Part shown: positions 1 through 8,414 of the stretch, piece by piece | Layout: each line of letters opens with the position of its first letter | How positions within the stretch are numbered: position 1 is the stretch's first letter | Assembly: GCA_016196825.1 (NCBI GenBank) | Contig: JACPWY010000008.1 | Span: 1-53,231, forward strand | Length of the DNA stretch: 53,231 nt | Reading direction: 5' to 3' | DNA from: Deltaproteobacteria bacterium | GTDB lineage: Bacteria > Bdellovibrionota > FAC87 > UBA2466 | Made by a program: the position numbers and the translations under genes | Notes under the pieces: model-generated | What the model saw: the letters and a program-made list of their open reading frames with translations, nothing else | Database searches by the model: none | What the model was told of the DNA's origin: nothing

Positions 1-139
1 GATGGTTATGCCTGGCGATAACGTGCAGCTTGAGGTAGAGCTGATTACGCCGATTGCCATGGAAAAAGAGGTCCGATTCGCTATTCGCGAGGGCGGCAGA
101 ACCGTCGGCGCAGGCGTCGTGACCGAAATTGTGGAGTAG
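1..139 (+). CDS. tuf: Elongation factor Tu, C-terminal end (5' truncated by window)
   Basis: Only the last 45 codons are present, in the frame beginning at base 2 and ending with TAG at 137-139. The translation has the EF-Tu domain 3 hallmarks MVMPGDN near the left edge and [15 protein letters not shown] near the C-terminus, part of the barrel that contacts tRNA and EF-Ts. EF-Tu delivers aminoacyl-tRNA to the ribosome. The stop lies 4 bases before rpsJ, so the str operon runs straight into the S10 operon. Confidence 0.97.
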   Translation, partial: MVMPGDNVQLEVELITPIAMEKEVRFAIREGGRTVGAGVVTEIVE

Positions 140-143
140 TTAG

Positions 144-452
144 GTGCAGAGCCAAAAGATTCGAATACGACTGAAAGCGTTTGATTGTAAGCTGCTCGAT
201 CAGTCGGTGTCCGAGATTGTGGATACAGCGAAGCGGACGGGGGCCCGTGTGGCCGGTCCTATTCCCCTCCCCACAAAAATCAACCGTTACACGGTTCTTC
301 GCTCGCCTCACTGCGACAAGAAGAGCCGTGAGCAATTTGAGATCCGCACATACAAGCGACTCATTGATATTCTCGAACCCACACAGCACACCATTGACTC
401 GCTCATGAAGCTGGATCTATCGGCTGGAATTGATGTGGCCATTACCCTGTAG
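144..452 (+). CDS. rpsJ: 30S ribosomal protein S10
   Basis: 102 residues, the usual S10 length, starting at GTG 144. Family features visible are IRIRLKAFD at the N-terminus, PLPTK and the [14 protein letters not shown] segment. S10 is a 30S head protein and, in bacteria that use Nus factors, also NusE in antitermination. It lies 4 bases after tuf and only 12 bases before rplD. In the usual S10 operon rplC (L3) would sit between rpsJ and rplD, and it is not there. Confidence 0.97.
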   Translation: MQSQKIRIRLKAFDCKLLDQSVSEIVDTAKRTGARVAGPIPLPTKINRYTVLRSPHCDKKSREQFEIRTYKRLIDILEPTQHTIDSLMKLDLSAGIDVAITL

Positions 453-464
453 GAAGCACTTATT

Positions 465-1106
465 ATGTTATCGGTACCAGTTTACGACCTGAAGAAGCAG
501 AAGGTAGGGAGCATGGAGTTGAGCGACGCCATATTCGGCGTGGTCCCCAAGCCCCACCTTCTGAACGAGGCCGTTCGCGCCCAGATCGCCTGGCGCTACT
601 CCCATAAGACTGCGACCTGTCGTACCCGCACTGAAGTCACCGGAACACGGAAAAAGATGTACAAGCAGAAGGGCACCGGACGGGCTCGACACGGAGACGC
701 CAAGGCCCCAATCTTTGTCGGCGGTGGAAAGGCCCATGGACCGGTTCCCCGCATCGTGAATCACAAGATTAATAAGAAGGTCATGCGTGGAGCTCTCCTC
801 ACTGCCCTGACTCTCAGTCATCAAAACGATCGGTTCTTTGTCATCGAAACCATGTCGAGCAAGAAGCCCAGTACCAAAATGGTCGTGGATTGCGGTCAGG
901 CCTTTAAGACGAAACGCGCACTCTTTATCAATTGTGCGGAAACAGATGAAGAAAGGGCTTTTAACCGTGGCATCGCTAATGTCACTGGCTACAAGACCAT
1001 TCGCCCGGAAGGCGTAAACGTCTTCGATATTTTGAAGTTTCAAAATCTTTTCATCAGCCGCAAGGCTGCTGAGAAGCTGACGGAGCGGTTGACCCATGCT
1101 TCATGA
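465..1106 (+). CDS. rplD: 50S ribosomal protein L4
   Basis: 213 residues. The conserved loop reads [19 protein letters not shown] at about residues 60-78, the extension that lines the exit tunnel. L4 is an early 50S assembly protein and in enterobacteria autoregulates the S10 operon. The start ATG at 465 follows rpsJ by 12 bases, and the 3' end overlaps rplW by 11 bases, indicating translational coupling. The residues before the loop align with L4 N-termini and show no trace of L3, so this is not an L3-L4 fusion. Confidence 0.96.
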   Translation: MLSVPVYDLKKQKVGSMELSDAIFGVVPKPHLLNEAVRAQIAWRYSHKTATCRTRTEVTGTRKKMYKQKGTGRARHGDAKAPIFVGGGKAHGPVPRIVNHKINKKVMRGALLTALTLSHQNDRFFVIETMSSKKPSTKMVVDCGQAFKTKRALFINCAETDEERAFNRGIANVTGYKTIRPEGVNVFDILKFQNLFISRKAAEKLTERLTHAS

Positions 1107-1377
1107 CGTTATCAAGCGAGCCCTTGTCACTGAGAAAAACACTCTCAGAGCCCACTCTTTGAATGAGTACGCCTTTGAAGTGGAAATGACTGCAAACCGC
1201 AAACAGATCAAGGAAGCGGTGGAAAAGCTGTTTGGTGTCAAAGTTCTCAGGGTCAATACCATGGTCGGTCGCAAAGAGCCGCGGCGTCTCGGGCGTCAAA
1301 CGGGTTCTCGTAAGCTCTGGAAAAAGGCGATGGTCAAGTTGAAGGAGGGCGACAAGTTCGACTTCGTCGCAGGTTAA
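1096..1377 (+). CDS. rplW: 50S ribosomal protein L23
   Basis: 93 residues, normal for L23. Visible features are [11 protein letters not shown] at the N-terminus, [24 protein letters not shown] and the basic [11 protein letters not shown] stretch. L23 sits at the tunnel exit and is the docking site for trigger factor and SRP. The gene overlaps the end of rplD by 11 bases and is followed after 2 bases by rplB. Confidence 0.96.
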   Translation: MLHDVIKRALVTEKNTLRAHSLNEYAFEVEMTANRKQIKEAVEKLFGVKVLRVNTMVGRKEPRRLGRQTGSRKLWKKAMVKLKEGDKFDFVAG

Positions 1378-1379
1378 TT

Positions 1380-2201
1380 ATGCCAATCAAGACTTTTAAA
1401 CCGACAACCCCTTCCCGCCGTTTCATTACTCAGCTCGATTTTTCAGAGTTGTCTAAGAAGGCTCCCGAAAAGAGTCTGCTTGAGAGTAAGAAGAGCTCTG
1501 GCGGTCGCAACACCCACGGATGCATCACCTCCCGTTTTCGAGGCGGTGGGCACAAAAGAAAATACCGGATTATCGATTTCCACCGGAATAAACTGGGCGT
1601 CGAGGGAACCATCGCATCTCTGGAGTACGATCCGAATCGTTCTGCTCGCATTGCCTTGGTTCACTATAAGGACGGTGAAAAGCGCTACATCTTGGCTCCG
1701 GTTGGGCTTGACGTGGGAACTGTCGTCCTTGCTTCTGAGACGGCAGACATTAAGCCGGGGAATGCGCTTCCCTTGATTAAGATCCCAGCTGGTACCAGCA
1801 TCCACAATATCGAAATACGTCCGGGCTCTGGCGGGAAAATCGCTCGTTCCGCGGGCTCCATGGTCCAGTTGGCAGGTTTTGAAGGCAACTACGCCCAGCT
1901 CAAGATGCCGTCCGGTGAAATCCGGCGTGTGTCCCAACGCTGTTGGGCCACGATTGGCCAAGTTGGCAATCTCGACCACGAGAACCAGGTCATCGGTAAG
2001 GCAGGCAGAATGCGTTGGCTGGGTTTTCGCCCCCACAACCGCGGTGTGTCCATGAACCCTGTGGATCATCCATTGGGCGGCGGCGAAGGAAAGTCCTCGG
2101 GTGGTCGCCACCCGGTAAGCCCATGGGGCCAGAAGGCCAAAGGACTCAAGACTCGTAACAGCAAGCGCACTGATGCATTCATCATTCGGAGAAGGAGCTA
2201 G
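1380..2201 (+). CDS. rplB: 50S ribosomal protein L2
   Basis: 273 residues, typical of L2. The sequence includes [11 protein letters not shown] near residues 53-63, the SH3-like core with GNALPL, and the conserved C-terminal [17 protein letters not shown] motif around residue 223. In that motif the histidine near the peptidyl-transferase region is preserved. L2 is needed for subunit association and peptidyl transfer. It is followed after 3 bases by rpsS. Confidence 0.97.
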   Translation: MPIKTFKPTTPSRRFITQLDFSELSKKAPEKSLLESKKSSGGRNTHGCITSRFRGGGHKRKYRIIDFHRNKLGVEGTIASLEYDPNRSARIALVHYKDGEKRYILAPVGLDVGTVVLASETADIKPGNALPLIKIPAGTSIHNIEIRPGSGGKIARSAGSMVQLAGFEGNYAQLKMPSGEIRRVSQRCWATIGQVGNLDHENQVIGKAGRMRWLGFRPHNRGVSMNPVDHPLGGGEGKSSGGRHPVSPWGQKAKGLKTRNSKRTDAFIIRRRS

Positions 2202-2204
2202 TTT

Positions 2205-2492
2205 ATGGCCCGTTCGGTAAAAAAAGGGCCCTACGTCGAGCCAACCCTCATGAAGAAGATTGAGATCGCCCAGTCAACCAATGACAAGAAGGTCATTAAG
2301 ACGTGGTCACGGCGCTCGACCATTGTTCCCGAGTTTGTCGGGCTAACGCTGGCTGTGCACAATGGCCGCAAGTTCTTGCCCGTATTCGTTACCGAGAACA
2401 TGGTGGGTCACAAGCTTGGCGAGTTTGCTTCGACTCGAACATTTGTTGCCCACTCCGGTGACCGCAAAACCACAGTGGAAGAGGGTAAGTAA
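2205..2492 (+). CDS. rpsS: 30S ribosomal protein S19
   Basis: 95 residues. It begins [11 protein letters not shown] and carries the [13 protein letters not shown] and [23 protein letters not shown] segments typical of S19, a 30S head protein near the A-site finger. The stop codon TAA at 2490-2492 abuts the ATG of rplV with no spacer. Confidence 0.97.
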   Translation: MARSVKKGPYVEPTLMKKIEIAQSTNDKKVIKTWSRRSTIVPEFVGLTLAVHNGRKFLPVFVTENMVGHKLGEFASTRTFVAHSGDRKTTVEEGK

Positions 2493-2828
2493 ATGGAGGT
2501 ACGGGCCAAATTGAGTTTTATTCGGGTCACCCCCCGAAAGCTTCGCCAGTTGGTGAGTCTCTGCAAAGGTTTCCCCGTGGAAAAAGCCCACTACCAATTG
2601 GGCTATTCCAAGCGCAGAGGCGGGAAGATCATTTCGAAGTTGCTGGATTCCGCAGTCGCGAACGCCAAGGAAAAGGGCGGAATCGACGTGGATAATCTCT
2701 ACGTTAAGAATGTCTTCGTGGATGACGGCCCGATCCTGAAGCGATTCTTGCCGCGTTCAATGGGTCGAGCTGATAAGCTTTTGAAAAAAATGAGCCACGT
2801 TACTGTGGTCTTGGATGAGGCACGATAA
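2493..2828 (+). CDS. rplV: 50S ribosomal protein L22
   Basis: 111 residues, the usual length. L22 features include [13 protein letters not shown] at the N-terminus, the [13 protein letters not shown] helix and the basic FLPRSMGRA loop (beta-hairpin) that reaches into the exit tunnel, where macrolide-resistance changes occur in other species. It starts directly after the rpsS stop and is followed after 2 bases by rpsC. Confidence 0.96.
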   Translation: MEVRAKLSFIRVTPRKLRQLVSLCKGFPVEKAHYQLGYSKRRGGKIISKLLDSAVANAKEKGGIDVDNLYVKNVFVDDGPILKRFLPRSMGRADKLLKKMSHVTVVLDEAR

Positions 2829-2830
2829 TA

Positions 2831-3538
2831 GTGGGACAGAAAACACATCCGATCGGTTTTAGAATTGGCGTCAATAAGAGCTGGTATTCCCGATGGTTTA
2901 CAGTTCGAGACTATACAAAGTTTCTACACGACGATTTGAAGCTGAGAAAATTCCTGACCAAGAAACTCCGTCATGCGGGTGTTTCAAAGATTGAGATCGA
3001 GCGTGTCGCGGCCAAAGTGAAAATCAATATTCACTCCGCTCGCCCAGGTATCATCATCGGAAAGAAGGGTTCTGGCATCGATCAGCTCCGCGCTGAGACC
3101 CAGAAACTAACGACTTCTGAAGTGTTCTTGAACATCGTTGAGGTGCGAAAGGCTGAGGCGGATGCGCAGCTCATTTCCGAGAGTATTGCCGACCAGCTCG
3201 AGAAGCGGATTGCTTTTCGCCGCGCCATGAAAAAGGCCATGAGTCAGGCGTTCAAGTTTGGTGTCGCTGGAATCAAGATTCAGTGTGCAGGCCGCCTCGG
3301 TGGGGCCGAGATTGCGCGAACTGAGCGCTATGCTGAAGGAAGCGTTCCGCTGCATACTCTCCGCGCTGACATCGACTACGGGTTTTCAGAGGCGTCGACC
3401 ACGTATGGCCAAATTGGAATTAAGGTGTGGGTCTATCGCGGAGAGCTGCTTGGGATTCGCCCCCGGGTGATTCCAACCAACAACACCGAGACCGCTGCGG
3501 AAGCTCCTAAGCCGACAGAAGAGGCAAAAAATGCTTAG
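2831..3538 (+). CDS. rpsC: 30S ribosomal protein S3
   Basis: 235 residues starting at GTG 2831. It begins [12 protein letters not shown], has the KH-domain signature [12 protein letters not shown] near residue 80, and the S3 C-domain with [13 protein letters not shown]. The end is a short acidic/alanine tail ([15 protein letters not shown]). S3 lines the mRNA entry channel. The 3' end overlaps rplP by 8 bases. Confidence 0.97.
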   Translation: MGQKTHPIGFRIGVNKSWYSRWFTVRDYTKFLHDDLKLRKFLTKKLRHAGVSKIEIERVAAKVKINIHSARPGIIIGKKGSGIDQLRAETQKLTTSEVFLNIVEVRKAEADAQLISESIADQLEKRIAFRRAMKKAMSQAFKFGVAGIKIQCAGRLGGAEIARTERYAEGSVPLHTLRADIDYGFSEASTTYGQIGIKVWVYRGELLGIRPRVIPTNNTETAAEAPKPTEEAKNA

Positions 3539-3947
3539 TCCAAAGCGCGTAAAGTACAGACGAGTTCAGAAGGGGCGGATGCGCGGGAAAGCCTACCGTG
3601 GCTCCGACCTAAACTTCGGTGAGTTTGGTCTCCAGACCCTTGAATGCGGACGCGTTACCGCTCGGCAGATTGAGGCGAGCCGCGTCGCAATTGCTCGACA
3701 CGCCAAAAAGATTGGCAAGATGTTCATCCGAATTTACCCTGACAAGCCTATCTCCCGGAAACCGGCCGAAACGCGAATGGGCGGAGGAAAGGGAACTCCA
3801 GAATACTGGGTTGCGGTTGTAAAACCCGGCCGCATTCTCTTTGAGATGGAGGGAGTTACCAAGGAAGTGGCCCACGAGGCTCTCACGCTTGCAGCCCACA
3901 AGCTTCCAGTCAGAACTAGAATTATTGAACGAGGAAATTCACTCTAA
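3531..3947 (+). CDS. rplP: 50S ribosomal protein L16
   Basis: 138 residues. It begins [19 protein letters not shown], and the motif [21 protein letters not shown] at about residues 82-102 is diagnostic for L16. L16 positions tRNA at the A-site and is a late assembly protein. The arginine that is hydroxylated in E. coli L16 lies in this region (RMGGGKG). It overlaps rpsC by 8 bases and rpmC by 1 base. Confidence 0.97.
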   Translation: MLSPKRVKYRRVQKGRMRGKAYRGSDLNFGEFGLQTLECGRVTARQIEASRVAIARHAKKIGKMFIRIYPDKPISRKPAETRMGGGKGTPEYWVAVVKPGRILFEMEGVTKEVAHEALTLAAHKLPVRTRIIERGNSL

Positions 3948-4159
3948 TGAAAGCCCGTGACGTCAGACAGTTGGGGATCGACGAGTTGAAGGGCAAGATC
4001 CGGCAGTGGAAGGATGAAGCTTTCCGCACCCGTTTCAAGGCTCAAACGTCGGAAACGAAAGATACAAGCACTTTCCGAAAGACTCGGCGAGACATTGCTC
4101 GGGCCTACACCATTCTGGCTGAGAAAATGCGTACGAAAGAGAGCGAAAAGAATGTCTGA
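3947..4159 (+). CDS. rpmC: 50S ribosomal protein L29
   Basis: 70 residues. The L29 helical-hairpin pattern is clear: [16 protein letters not shown], then EAFRTRFKAQTSE and TRRDIARAYTILAEKMR. L29 sits near the tunnel exit beside L23. The gene overlaps rplP by one base (TAATG) and rpsQ by 8 bases. Confidence 0.95.
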   Translation: MKARDVRQLGIDELKGKIRQWKDEAFRTRFKAQTSETKDTSTFRKTRRDIARAYTILAEKMRTKESEKNV

Positions 4160-4415
4160 GCGAAAACGTACACAATCGATCAAGGGAATTGTCGTGAGCG
4201 ACTCCATGGATAAGACTCGCATCATTGCTATCGATCGCACGAAACAGCATCGTCTCTACAAGAAGAAGCAGGTTGGTCGCGTTAAGTTGTTCATCCATGA
4301 TGAAAAAAATCTAAGCAAGCTCGGCGATCAGGTTCTGGTGTCTAGCATTCGACCCCTTTCTGGAAATAAGTGTTTTCGCCTCGTTAAAGTTTTGAATGAG
4401 AGGGTGGGCCCATGA
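4152..4415 (+). CDS. rpsQ: 30S ribosomal protein S17
   Basis: 87 residues from ATG 4152 ([20 protein letters not shown]). S17 OB-fold features include [12 protein letters not shown] and the [16 protein letters not shown] end. The reading frame is open further upstream to 4014, but that extension lies inside rpmC and does not match S17, so 4152 is chosen. S17 is a primary 16S rRNA binder. It overlaps rpmC by 8 bases and rplN by 4 (ATGA). Confidence 0.95.
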   Translation: MSERKRTQSIKGIVVSDSMDKTRIIAIDRTKQHRLYKKKQVGRVKLFIHDEKNLSKLGDQVLVSSIRPLSGNKCFRLVKVLNERVGP

Positions 4416-4789
4416 TCCAGGCCGAATCATATCTTACGGTGGCCGATAATTCTGGCGCCCGAAAGGTCATGTGTTTTAAAGTTTTGGGAGGGAGCCGGAG
4501 ACGGTATGCTTCTGTCGGCGATGTAATCGTGGTCGCTATCAAAGATGCGCTCCCTACCTCCAAGGTGAAGAAGGGAACTGTGACCAAGGCCGTAGTCGTG
4601 CGAACTAAGCGTGAAATCGCTCGTTCCGACGGTTCTTACATTCGTTTTGATGACAATGCAGCTGTTCTGCTGGGCGCGAACCTGGAGCCAGTGGGAACCC
4701 GCATCTTTGGTCCTGTTGCTCGCGAGCTCCGCGTACCTTCCAAGGATGGCTATATGAAGATAATCTCGCTGGCCCCGGAGGTCCTTTAA
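4412..4789 (+). CDS. rplN: 50S ribosomal protein L14
   Basis: 125 residues. It begins [19 protein letters not shown] and includes [20 protein letters not shown] and FDDNAAVLL, all characteristic of L14, which forms an intersubunit bridge with 16S rRNA and binds the silencing factor RsfS. It overlaps rpsQ by 4 bases and starts the classic spc gene order. Confidence 0.97.
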   Translation: MIQAESYLTVADNSGARKVMCFKVLGGSRRRYASVGDVIVVAIKDALPTSKVKKGTVTKAVVVRTKREIARSDGSYIRFDDNAAVLLGANLEPVGTRIFGPVARELRVPSKDGYMKIISLAPEVL

Positions 4790-4790
4790 G

Positions 4791-5111
4791 ATGTTGGAAG
4801 TTTGTCACGTTAAGAAGAAGGACCTCGTTCAGGTCATGACCGGCAAGGAACGGGGGAAGACCGGTAAGGTTCTTCGTGTCCACCACAAGTCGAGCCGAGT
4901 TGTGGTTGAAAAGCTGAACATTATCAAACGTCACACCCGCCCCACGGGAAAGACTCCTGGCGGGATCGTGGAGAAAGAGGCCCCTATCGCGGCCTCAAAC
5001 GTTTTGTTGTACTGCGAAAAATGTGGCAAGGGTCGGCGGACGGTGGTGAAAAAGTCGGAGAAAGCCAAACTTCGTCACTGCCGCAAATGCAACACGGCTT
5101 TGGATAAGTGA
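4791..5111 (+). CDS. rplX: 50S ribosomal protein L24 (zinc-ribbon form)
   Basis: 106 residues with the KOW motif near the N-terminus (VKKKDLVQVMTGKERGKTGKV) and the IIKRHTRPT segment. The C-terminus carries CEKCGKG and CRKCNTA, a four-cysteine zinc ribbon, so this is the C+ form. L24 is an assembly-initiating protein of the 50S. Stop and the next start overlap (GTGA at 5108). Confidence 0.95.
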   Translation: MLEVCHVKKKDLVQVMTGKERGKTGKVLRVHHKSSRVVVEKLNIIKRHTRPTGKTPGGIVEKEAPIAASNVLLYCEKCGKGRRTVVKKSEKAKLRHCRKCNTALDK

Positions 5112-5659
5112 TTATGAAACCACGGATGCTTGAGCACTATAATAAGAAGGTCGTCCCGGAGCTCATGAAAGAGCTCAATTGCGCCAACCCAATGCAGGTA
5201 CCGCGACTTACGAAAATCGTTGTGAGTATGTGTTTGAAGGAAGCCACTTCCGACATGAAGGTGATGGAACGCGCGATGGACGAAATTGCGACCATTACGG
5301 GACAGAAGCCCAAAATGACCCGCTCTAAGAAGGCTATTGCGGCGTTCAAATTGAGAGAGGGAATGCCTCTCGGCGCTGTGGCCACTCTTCGGGGAGCCAG
5401 AATGTATGAGTTCCTCGACAGATTGACCAACATAGCCCTTCCTCGCGTTCGCGACTTTCGTGGTCTCCCCACCAAGTCATTTGACGGGCACGGGAATTAC
5501 GCCATCGGGGTCAAAGAGCAGATCATTTTCCCTGAGATCAACGTTGATAAATTGGACAAAACCCGAGGCATGAACATCGTCATCGGCACAACCTCGAGCG
5601 ATGACAAAGGTGGCTTCACCCTTCTCGAAAAGATGGGAATCCCATTTAGAAAGAACTAA
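5108..5659 (+). CDS. rplE: 50S ribosomal protein L5
   Basis: 181-183 residues. Two starts are possible: GTG 5108, which overlaps the rplX stop by 4 bases, or ATG 5114, which gives [21 protein letters not shown] and matches L5 N-termini equally well. Family features are [15 protein letters not shown], the [15 protein letters not shown] loop that touches 5S rRNA, and the [16 protein letters not shown] segment. L5 carries 5S rRNA into the central protuberance. Confidence 0.96.
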   Translation: MIMKPRMLEHYNKKVVPELMKELNCANPMQVPRLTKIVVSMCLKEATSDMKVMERAMDEIATITGQKPKMTRSKKAIAAFKLREGMPLGAVATLRGARMYEFLDRLTNIALPRVRDFRGLPTKSFDGHGNYAIGVKEQIIFPEINVDKLDKTRGMNIVIGTTSSDDKGGFTLLEKMGIPFRKN

Positions 5660-5661
5660 CT

Positions 5662-5847
5662 ATGGCACGACTATCACATCGGGTTAAGGCGAAGAGAAAA
5701 CCAAAGTTTAAGACTAGGGCTCACAACCGGTGCCCTCGTTGCGGACGTCCCCGTGCTTTTCTCCGAAAGTTCCATCTTTGTCGTCTCTGTTTTAGGAAAC
5801 TGGCTCTGGAAGGGATGCTTCCAGGGGTAATCAAAGCGAGTTGGTGA
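5662..5847 (+). CDS. rpsN: 30S ribosomal protein S14, zinc-binding (type Z)
   Basis: 61 residues, the short zinc form. CPRCGRPR near residue 24 and CRLCFRKLA near residue 40 form the CxxC...CxxC ribbon, which is absent from the longer C-minus S14 of enterobacteria. It is in the canonical position between rplE and rpsH. Confidence 0.96.
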   Translation: MARLSHRVKAKRKPKFKTRAHNRCPRCGRPRAFLRKFHLCRLCFRKLALEGMLPGVIKASW

Positions 5848-5850
5848 AAA

Positions 5851-6246
5851 ATGCTTACTGATCCGATTGCTGACCTTTTGACTCGAGTACGAAATGCCTG
5901 CCATGCAAAGCAGAAGAAGGTGGACATCCCTGCGAGCCAACAGAAAATCGCGATTGTTGAAGTATGGAAAAAGCATGGTTTCGTAAAAAATTACAAACTC
6001 TATCGTCAGGAAAACAGAGGCGTCCTTCGCGTCTATCTCAAGTACGCCGAAAAGGGGCGTTCAGTCATTCAAGGGATCAAACGCGTGAGTCGCCCTGGAC
6101 GTCGCGTGTATCGTGGTTACACTGAGCTTCCGAAAGTTCTTGGTGGACTGGGTGTCGCGGTGGTTTCCACTCCGAAGGGAATGCTTCCTGATCAAGCCGC
6201 TCGCGAGAATAAGGTGGGTGGAGAGATTGTTTGCACTATTTGGTGA
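5851..6246 (+). CDS. rpsH: 30S ribosomal protein S8
   Basis: 131 residues. It begins MLTDPIADLLTRVRNA, has KRVSRPGRRVY near residue 80, and a C-terminus GVAVVSTPKGMLPDQAARENKVGGEIVCTIW, the classic S8 end. S8 binds the 16S central domain and in E. coli autoregulates the spc operon. It lies 3 bases upstream of rplF. Confidence 0.97.
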   Translation: MLTDPIADLLTRVRNACHAKQKKVDIPASQQKIAIVEVWKKHGFVKNYKLYRQENRGVLRVYLKYAEKGRSVIQGIKRVSRPGRRVYRGYTELPKVLGGLGVAVVSTPKGMLPDQAARENKVGGEIVCTIW

Positions 6247-6249
6247 TTT

Positions 6250-6810
6250 ATGTCGCGTGTAGGAAAAAAGACTATCAAGGTTCCAGCAGGAGTTAAGGTC
6301 TCGTTCAAAGCTCCCCTTGTGGAAGTTTCAGGCAAGGCTGGATCCATCAAGAAAATTGTTCCCAGTTCCATCGCCATCGAGATTAAGGGTGATGAAATCA
6401 CAGTGAGGAACCTTTCCGACGATCCCGGAAAACACAATCTTCACGGCCTCTGGAGAACTCTAGTCGCCAACATGGTTCACGGTGCCCTAAATGGCTATTC
6501 CAGGGACTTGGAGCTCCAGGGTGTCGGATACCGAGCTACGGTTCAGGGCAGTAAGCTTTCGCTTACTTTGGGATTCTCCCACCCCGTTGAGTTTCCTCTA
6601 CCGCAGGGGATCTCAGCGGCTGTTGAAGCCAACACGAAAATTTCTTTGAAGGGCGCCGACAAGGAGCTCGTGGGCCTGGTGGCCTCCAATCTGAGAAAGA
6701 TTAAGCCACCCGAGCCCTACAAGGGTAAGGGAATTCGTTATCAGGGTGAAATCATCCAGTTAAAGCAGGGTAAGACAGCCGGCGCCGGTGGTGCCGGAGG
6801 TGGTAAGTAA
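6250..6810 (+). CDS. rplF: 50S ribosomal protein L6
   Basis: 186 residues with the duplicated L6 fold. It begins MSRVGKKTIKVPAGV, has LELQGVGYRATVQG mid-protein and the signature PEPYKGKGIRYQGE near residue 156. A short Gly/Ala tail (AGAGGAGGGK) ends the protein. L6 lies near the sarcin-ricin loop and the GTPase centre. rplR follows after 1 base. Confidence 0.97.
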   Translation: MSRVGKKTIKVPAGVKVSFKAPLVEVSGKAGSIKKIVPSSIAIEIKGDEITVRNLSDDPGKHNLHGLWRTLVANMVHGALNGYSRDLELQGVGYRATVQGSKLSLTLGFSHPVEFPLPQGISAAVEANTKISLKGADKELVGLVASNLRKIKPPEPYKGKGIRYQGEIIQLKQGKTAGAGGAGGGK

Positions 6811-6811
6811 T

Positions 6812-7195
6812 ATGAGCAGTCGAATGTCCAACGTAACCAATCCTCGGCTTCTGCGACGGGTCCGTCGCAAAGTTCGGATTAAGAAGAAGATCGATCGTCA
6901 GAAGGGCCTGATCGCCCGCCTAGTGGTCACCCGGAGCAATAAGTTCCTCTATGCTCAGCTGGTTGATGATCTCAGAGGAAACACTCTGGCTCAGGGCAAC
7001 ACTCGTGAGAAAGGTTTTGAGCCTTTGAAGTCAAAGAAGGGCTGTGAAGCTGCCGCTCGGCTTGGAAAACTGGTTGGAGAGCGCGCTTTGGCCGTGAAGG
7101 TCGATCGCATTCTTTTTGATCGAAACGGATACGATTACCACGGCCGAATTAAGGCTATCGCTGACGGTGCAAGAGAGGCAGGACTGAAATTCTAA
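6812..7195 (+). CDS. rplR: 50S ribosomal protein L18
   Basis: 127 residues from ATG 6812 ([20 protein letters not shown]). The frame is open 8 codons further upstream, but those overlap rplF and are not L18-like. L18 features are [31 protein letters not shown] and the terminal [21 protein letters not shown]18 binds 5S rRNA together with L5. It overlaps rpsE by 1 base. Confidence 0.96.
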   Translation: MSSRMSNVTNPRLLRRVRRKVRIKKKIDRQKGLIARLVVTRSNKFLYAQLVDDLRGNTLAQGNTREKGFEPLKSKKGCEAAARLGKLVGERALAVKVDRILFDRNGYDYHGRIKAIADGAREAGLKF

Positions 7196-7698
7196 TGCAT
7201 TCACATCGCATCAATCCAAACGAACTCGAACTTTCAGAACGCATTGTCTATATCAACCGAGTGGCGAAGGTCGTTAAGGGCGGGCGTCGATTCAGTTTTA
7301 GCATCATCGTCGTGGTGGGCGACGGAAAAGGCCACGTTGGCATTGGACTTGGAAAAGCCCGTGAGGTCCCTGAGGCCATTCGCAAAGCCGGGGAGTCCGC
7401 CAAGAAAACTCTCTTCCAGGTGCCAGTGTTGAACGGTACCTTCCCACATGAAGTGTTGGGGAAGTTTGGCGCCGCGTCCGTTTTGTTGATGCCTGCCTCC
7501 GAAGGTACCGGTATTATTGCTGGTGGTGCTTGTCGCGCCGTCCTTGAGATGGTTGGCATCCGTAACGCGCTGACCAAGTCGTTTGGAACTAGCAATCCCC
7601 ACAATCTCGTGCGGGCGACGCTGAACGGCTTGCAATCGATGCGTCACCCGAGCCAAGTCATGAACGAAAGAACCGCAGAGGACCTGAGCACTCACTGA
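7195..7698 (+). CDS. rpsE: 30S ribosomal protein S5
   Basis: 167 residues. It includes the double-stranded-RNA-binding-like domain with [15 protein letters not shown] and [23 protein letters not shown], and the C-domain with [20 protein letters not shown]5 affects decoding fidelity and helicase activity at mRNA entry. An 18-base spacer separates it from rpmD. Confidence 0.97.
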   Translation: MHSHRINPNELELSERIVYINRVAKVVKGGRRFSFSIIVVVGDGKGHVGIGLGKAREVPEAIRKAGESAKKTLFQVPVLNGTFPHEVLGKFGAASVLLMPASEGTGIIAGGACRAVLEMVGIRNALTKSFGTSNPHNLVRATLNGLQSMRHPSQVMNERTAEDLSTH

Positions 7699-7716
7699 CC
7701 CGAAAGTTTTTGATTT

Positions 7717-7905
7717 ATGAGTAAGAAAGTGAAAGTTGAATTGGTTCGTGGGCTGGCGCAAACACCAAGATGGATGCGCACTATTGTGCGGACGCTGGGC
7801 CTTAGAAAAACCCGCGATAAAGTAATACACCCCGATAACGGTGCGATCCGAGGAATGGTCCGGAAGGTCACTCACCTTGTTACCCTTACCGAGGTGAAGG
7901 AGTAG
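7717..7905 (+). CDS. rpmD: 50S ribosomal protein L30
   Basis: 62 residues. Small but recognisable by VELVRGLAQTPRWMRTIVRTLGLRK and NGAIRGMVRKVTHLV, matching the L30 ferredoxin-like fold. It stands in the standard place between rpsE and rplO; rplO begins 2 bases after its stop. Confidence 0.94.
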   Translation: MSKKVKVELVRGLAQTPRWMRTIVRTLGLRKTRDKVIHPDNGAIRGMVRKVTHLVTLTEVKE

Positions 7906-7907
7906 TT

Positions 7908-8414
7908 ATGAGCACCGAAGCCTCTTTTAATTTGGGAAATCTGGTTGCCCCAAAAGGTTCTCGCAAAACCCGGGTTCGCGTGGGACGCGGGACCGGCTCT
8001 GGCTTTGGTAAAACCGCAGGTCGTGGCGGAAAGGGCCAGACCGCTCGTTCCGGAAAGGGACGACCAAAGGGATTTGAGGGTGGTCAAACCCCCCTGCAAC
8101 GTCGGATCCCCAAGTTTGGTTTCAACCGAGCCTTCCGTAGAGTTTTTGCCGTAGTGAATATCGCGGCTCTTGAGACGCATTTTTCCAGTGGTGACACAGT
8201 GGATTTTGAGAAACTCGTTGAGAAGGGACTCGTTCGCGTGTCCGATCATTTTTTCAAGATCTTGGGAGAAGGAACACTATCTAAGAAACTCACAGTGAAA
8301 GCACACCGGTTTTCAAAAAGCGCAGTACAAAAAATCAATCAAGCTGGTGGTCACACAGAAGAACTGAAGATCGCCGGCGAGCACAACGAGGAGAGCGCCG
8401 GTGGCAGCCGTTGA
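7908..8414 (+). CDS. rplO: 50S ribosomal protein L15
   Basis: 168 residues. The glycine/arginine-rich N-terminus (RVGRGTGSGFGKTAGRGGKG at about residues 25-44) and RRIPKFGF are L15 signatures, and the C-terminal domain has VKAHRFSKSAVQKI. L15 is a late assembly protein. The last 14 bases overlap secY. Confidence 0.96.
   Translation: MSTEASFNLGNLVAPKGSRKTRVRVGRGTGSGFGKTAGRGGKGQTARSGKGRPKGFEGGQTPLQRRIPKFGFNRAFRRVFAVVNIAALETHFSSGDTVDFEKLVEKGLVRVSDHFFKILGEGTLSKKLTVKAHRFSKSAVQKINQAGGHTEELKIAGEHNEESAGGSR

Noticed and set aside
465..560. L3-L4 fusion explaining the missing rplC
   Set aside because: The rplD product has normal length and its N-terminus aligns to L4 alone.
468..1097. Long antisense frame opposite rplD (209 codons)
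   Set aside because: It lies entirely over a certain ribosomal gene and its product resembles no known protein. GC-rich coding DNA produces such shadows.
1443..2111. Antisense frame of 222 codons opposite rplB
   Set aside because: Shadow of L2; no ribosome-binding site or recognisable motif.
7234..7875. Antisense frame of 213 codons across rpsE and rpmD
   Set aside because: Spans two ribosomal genes in the opposite direction with no family features.
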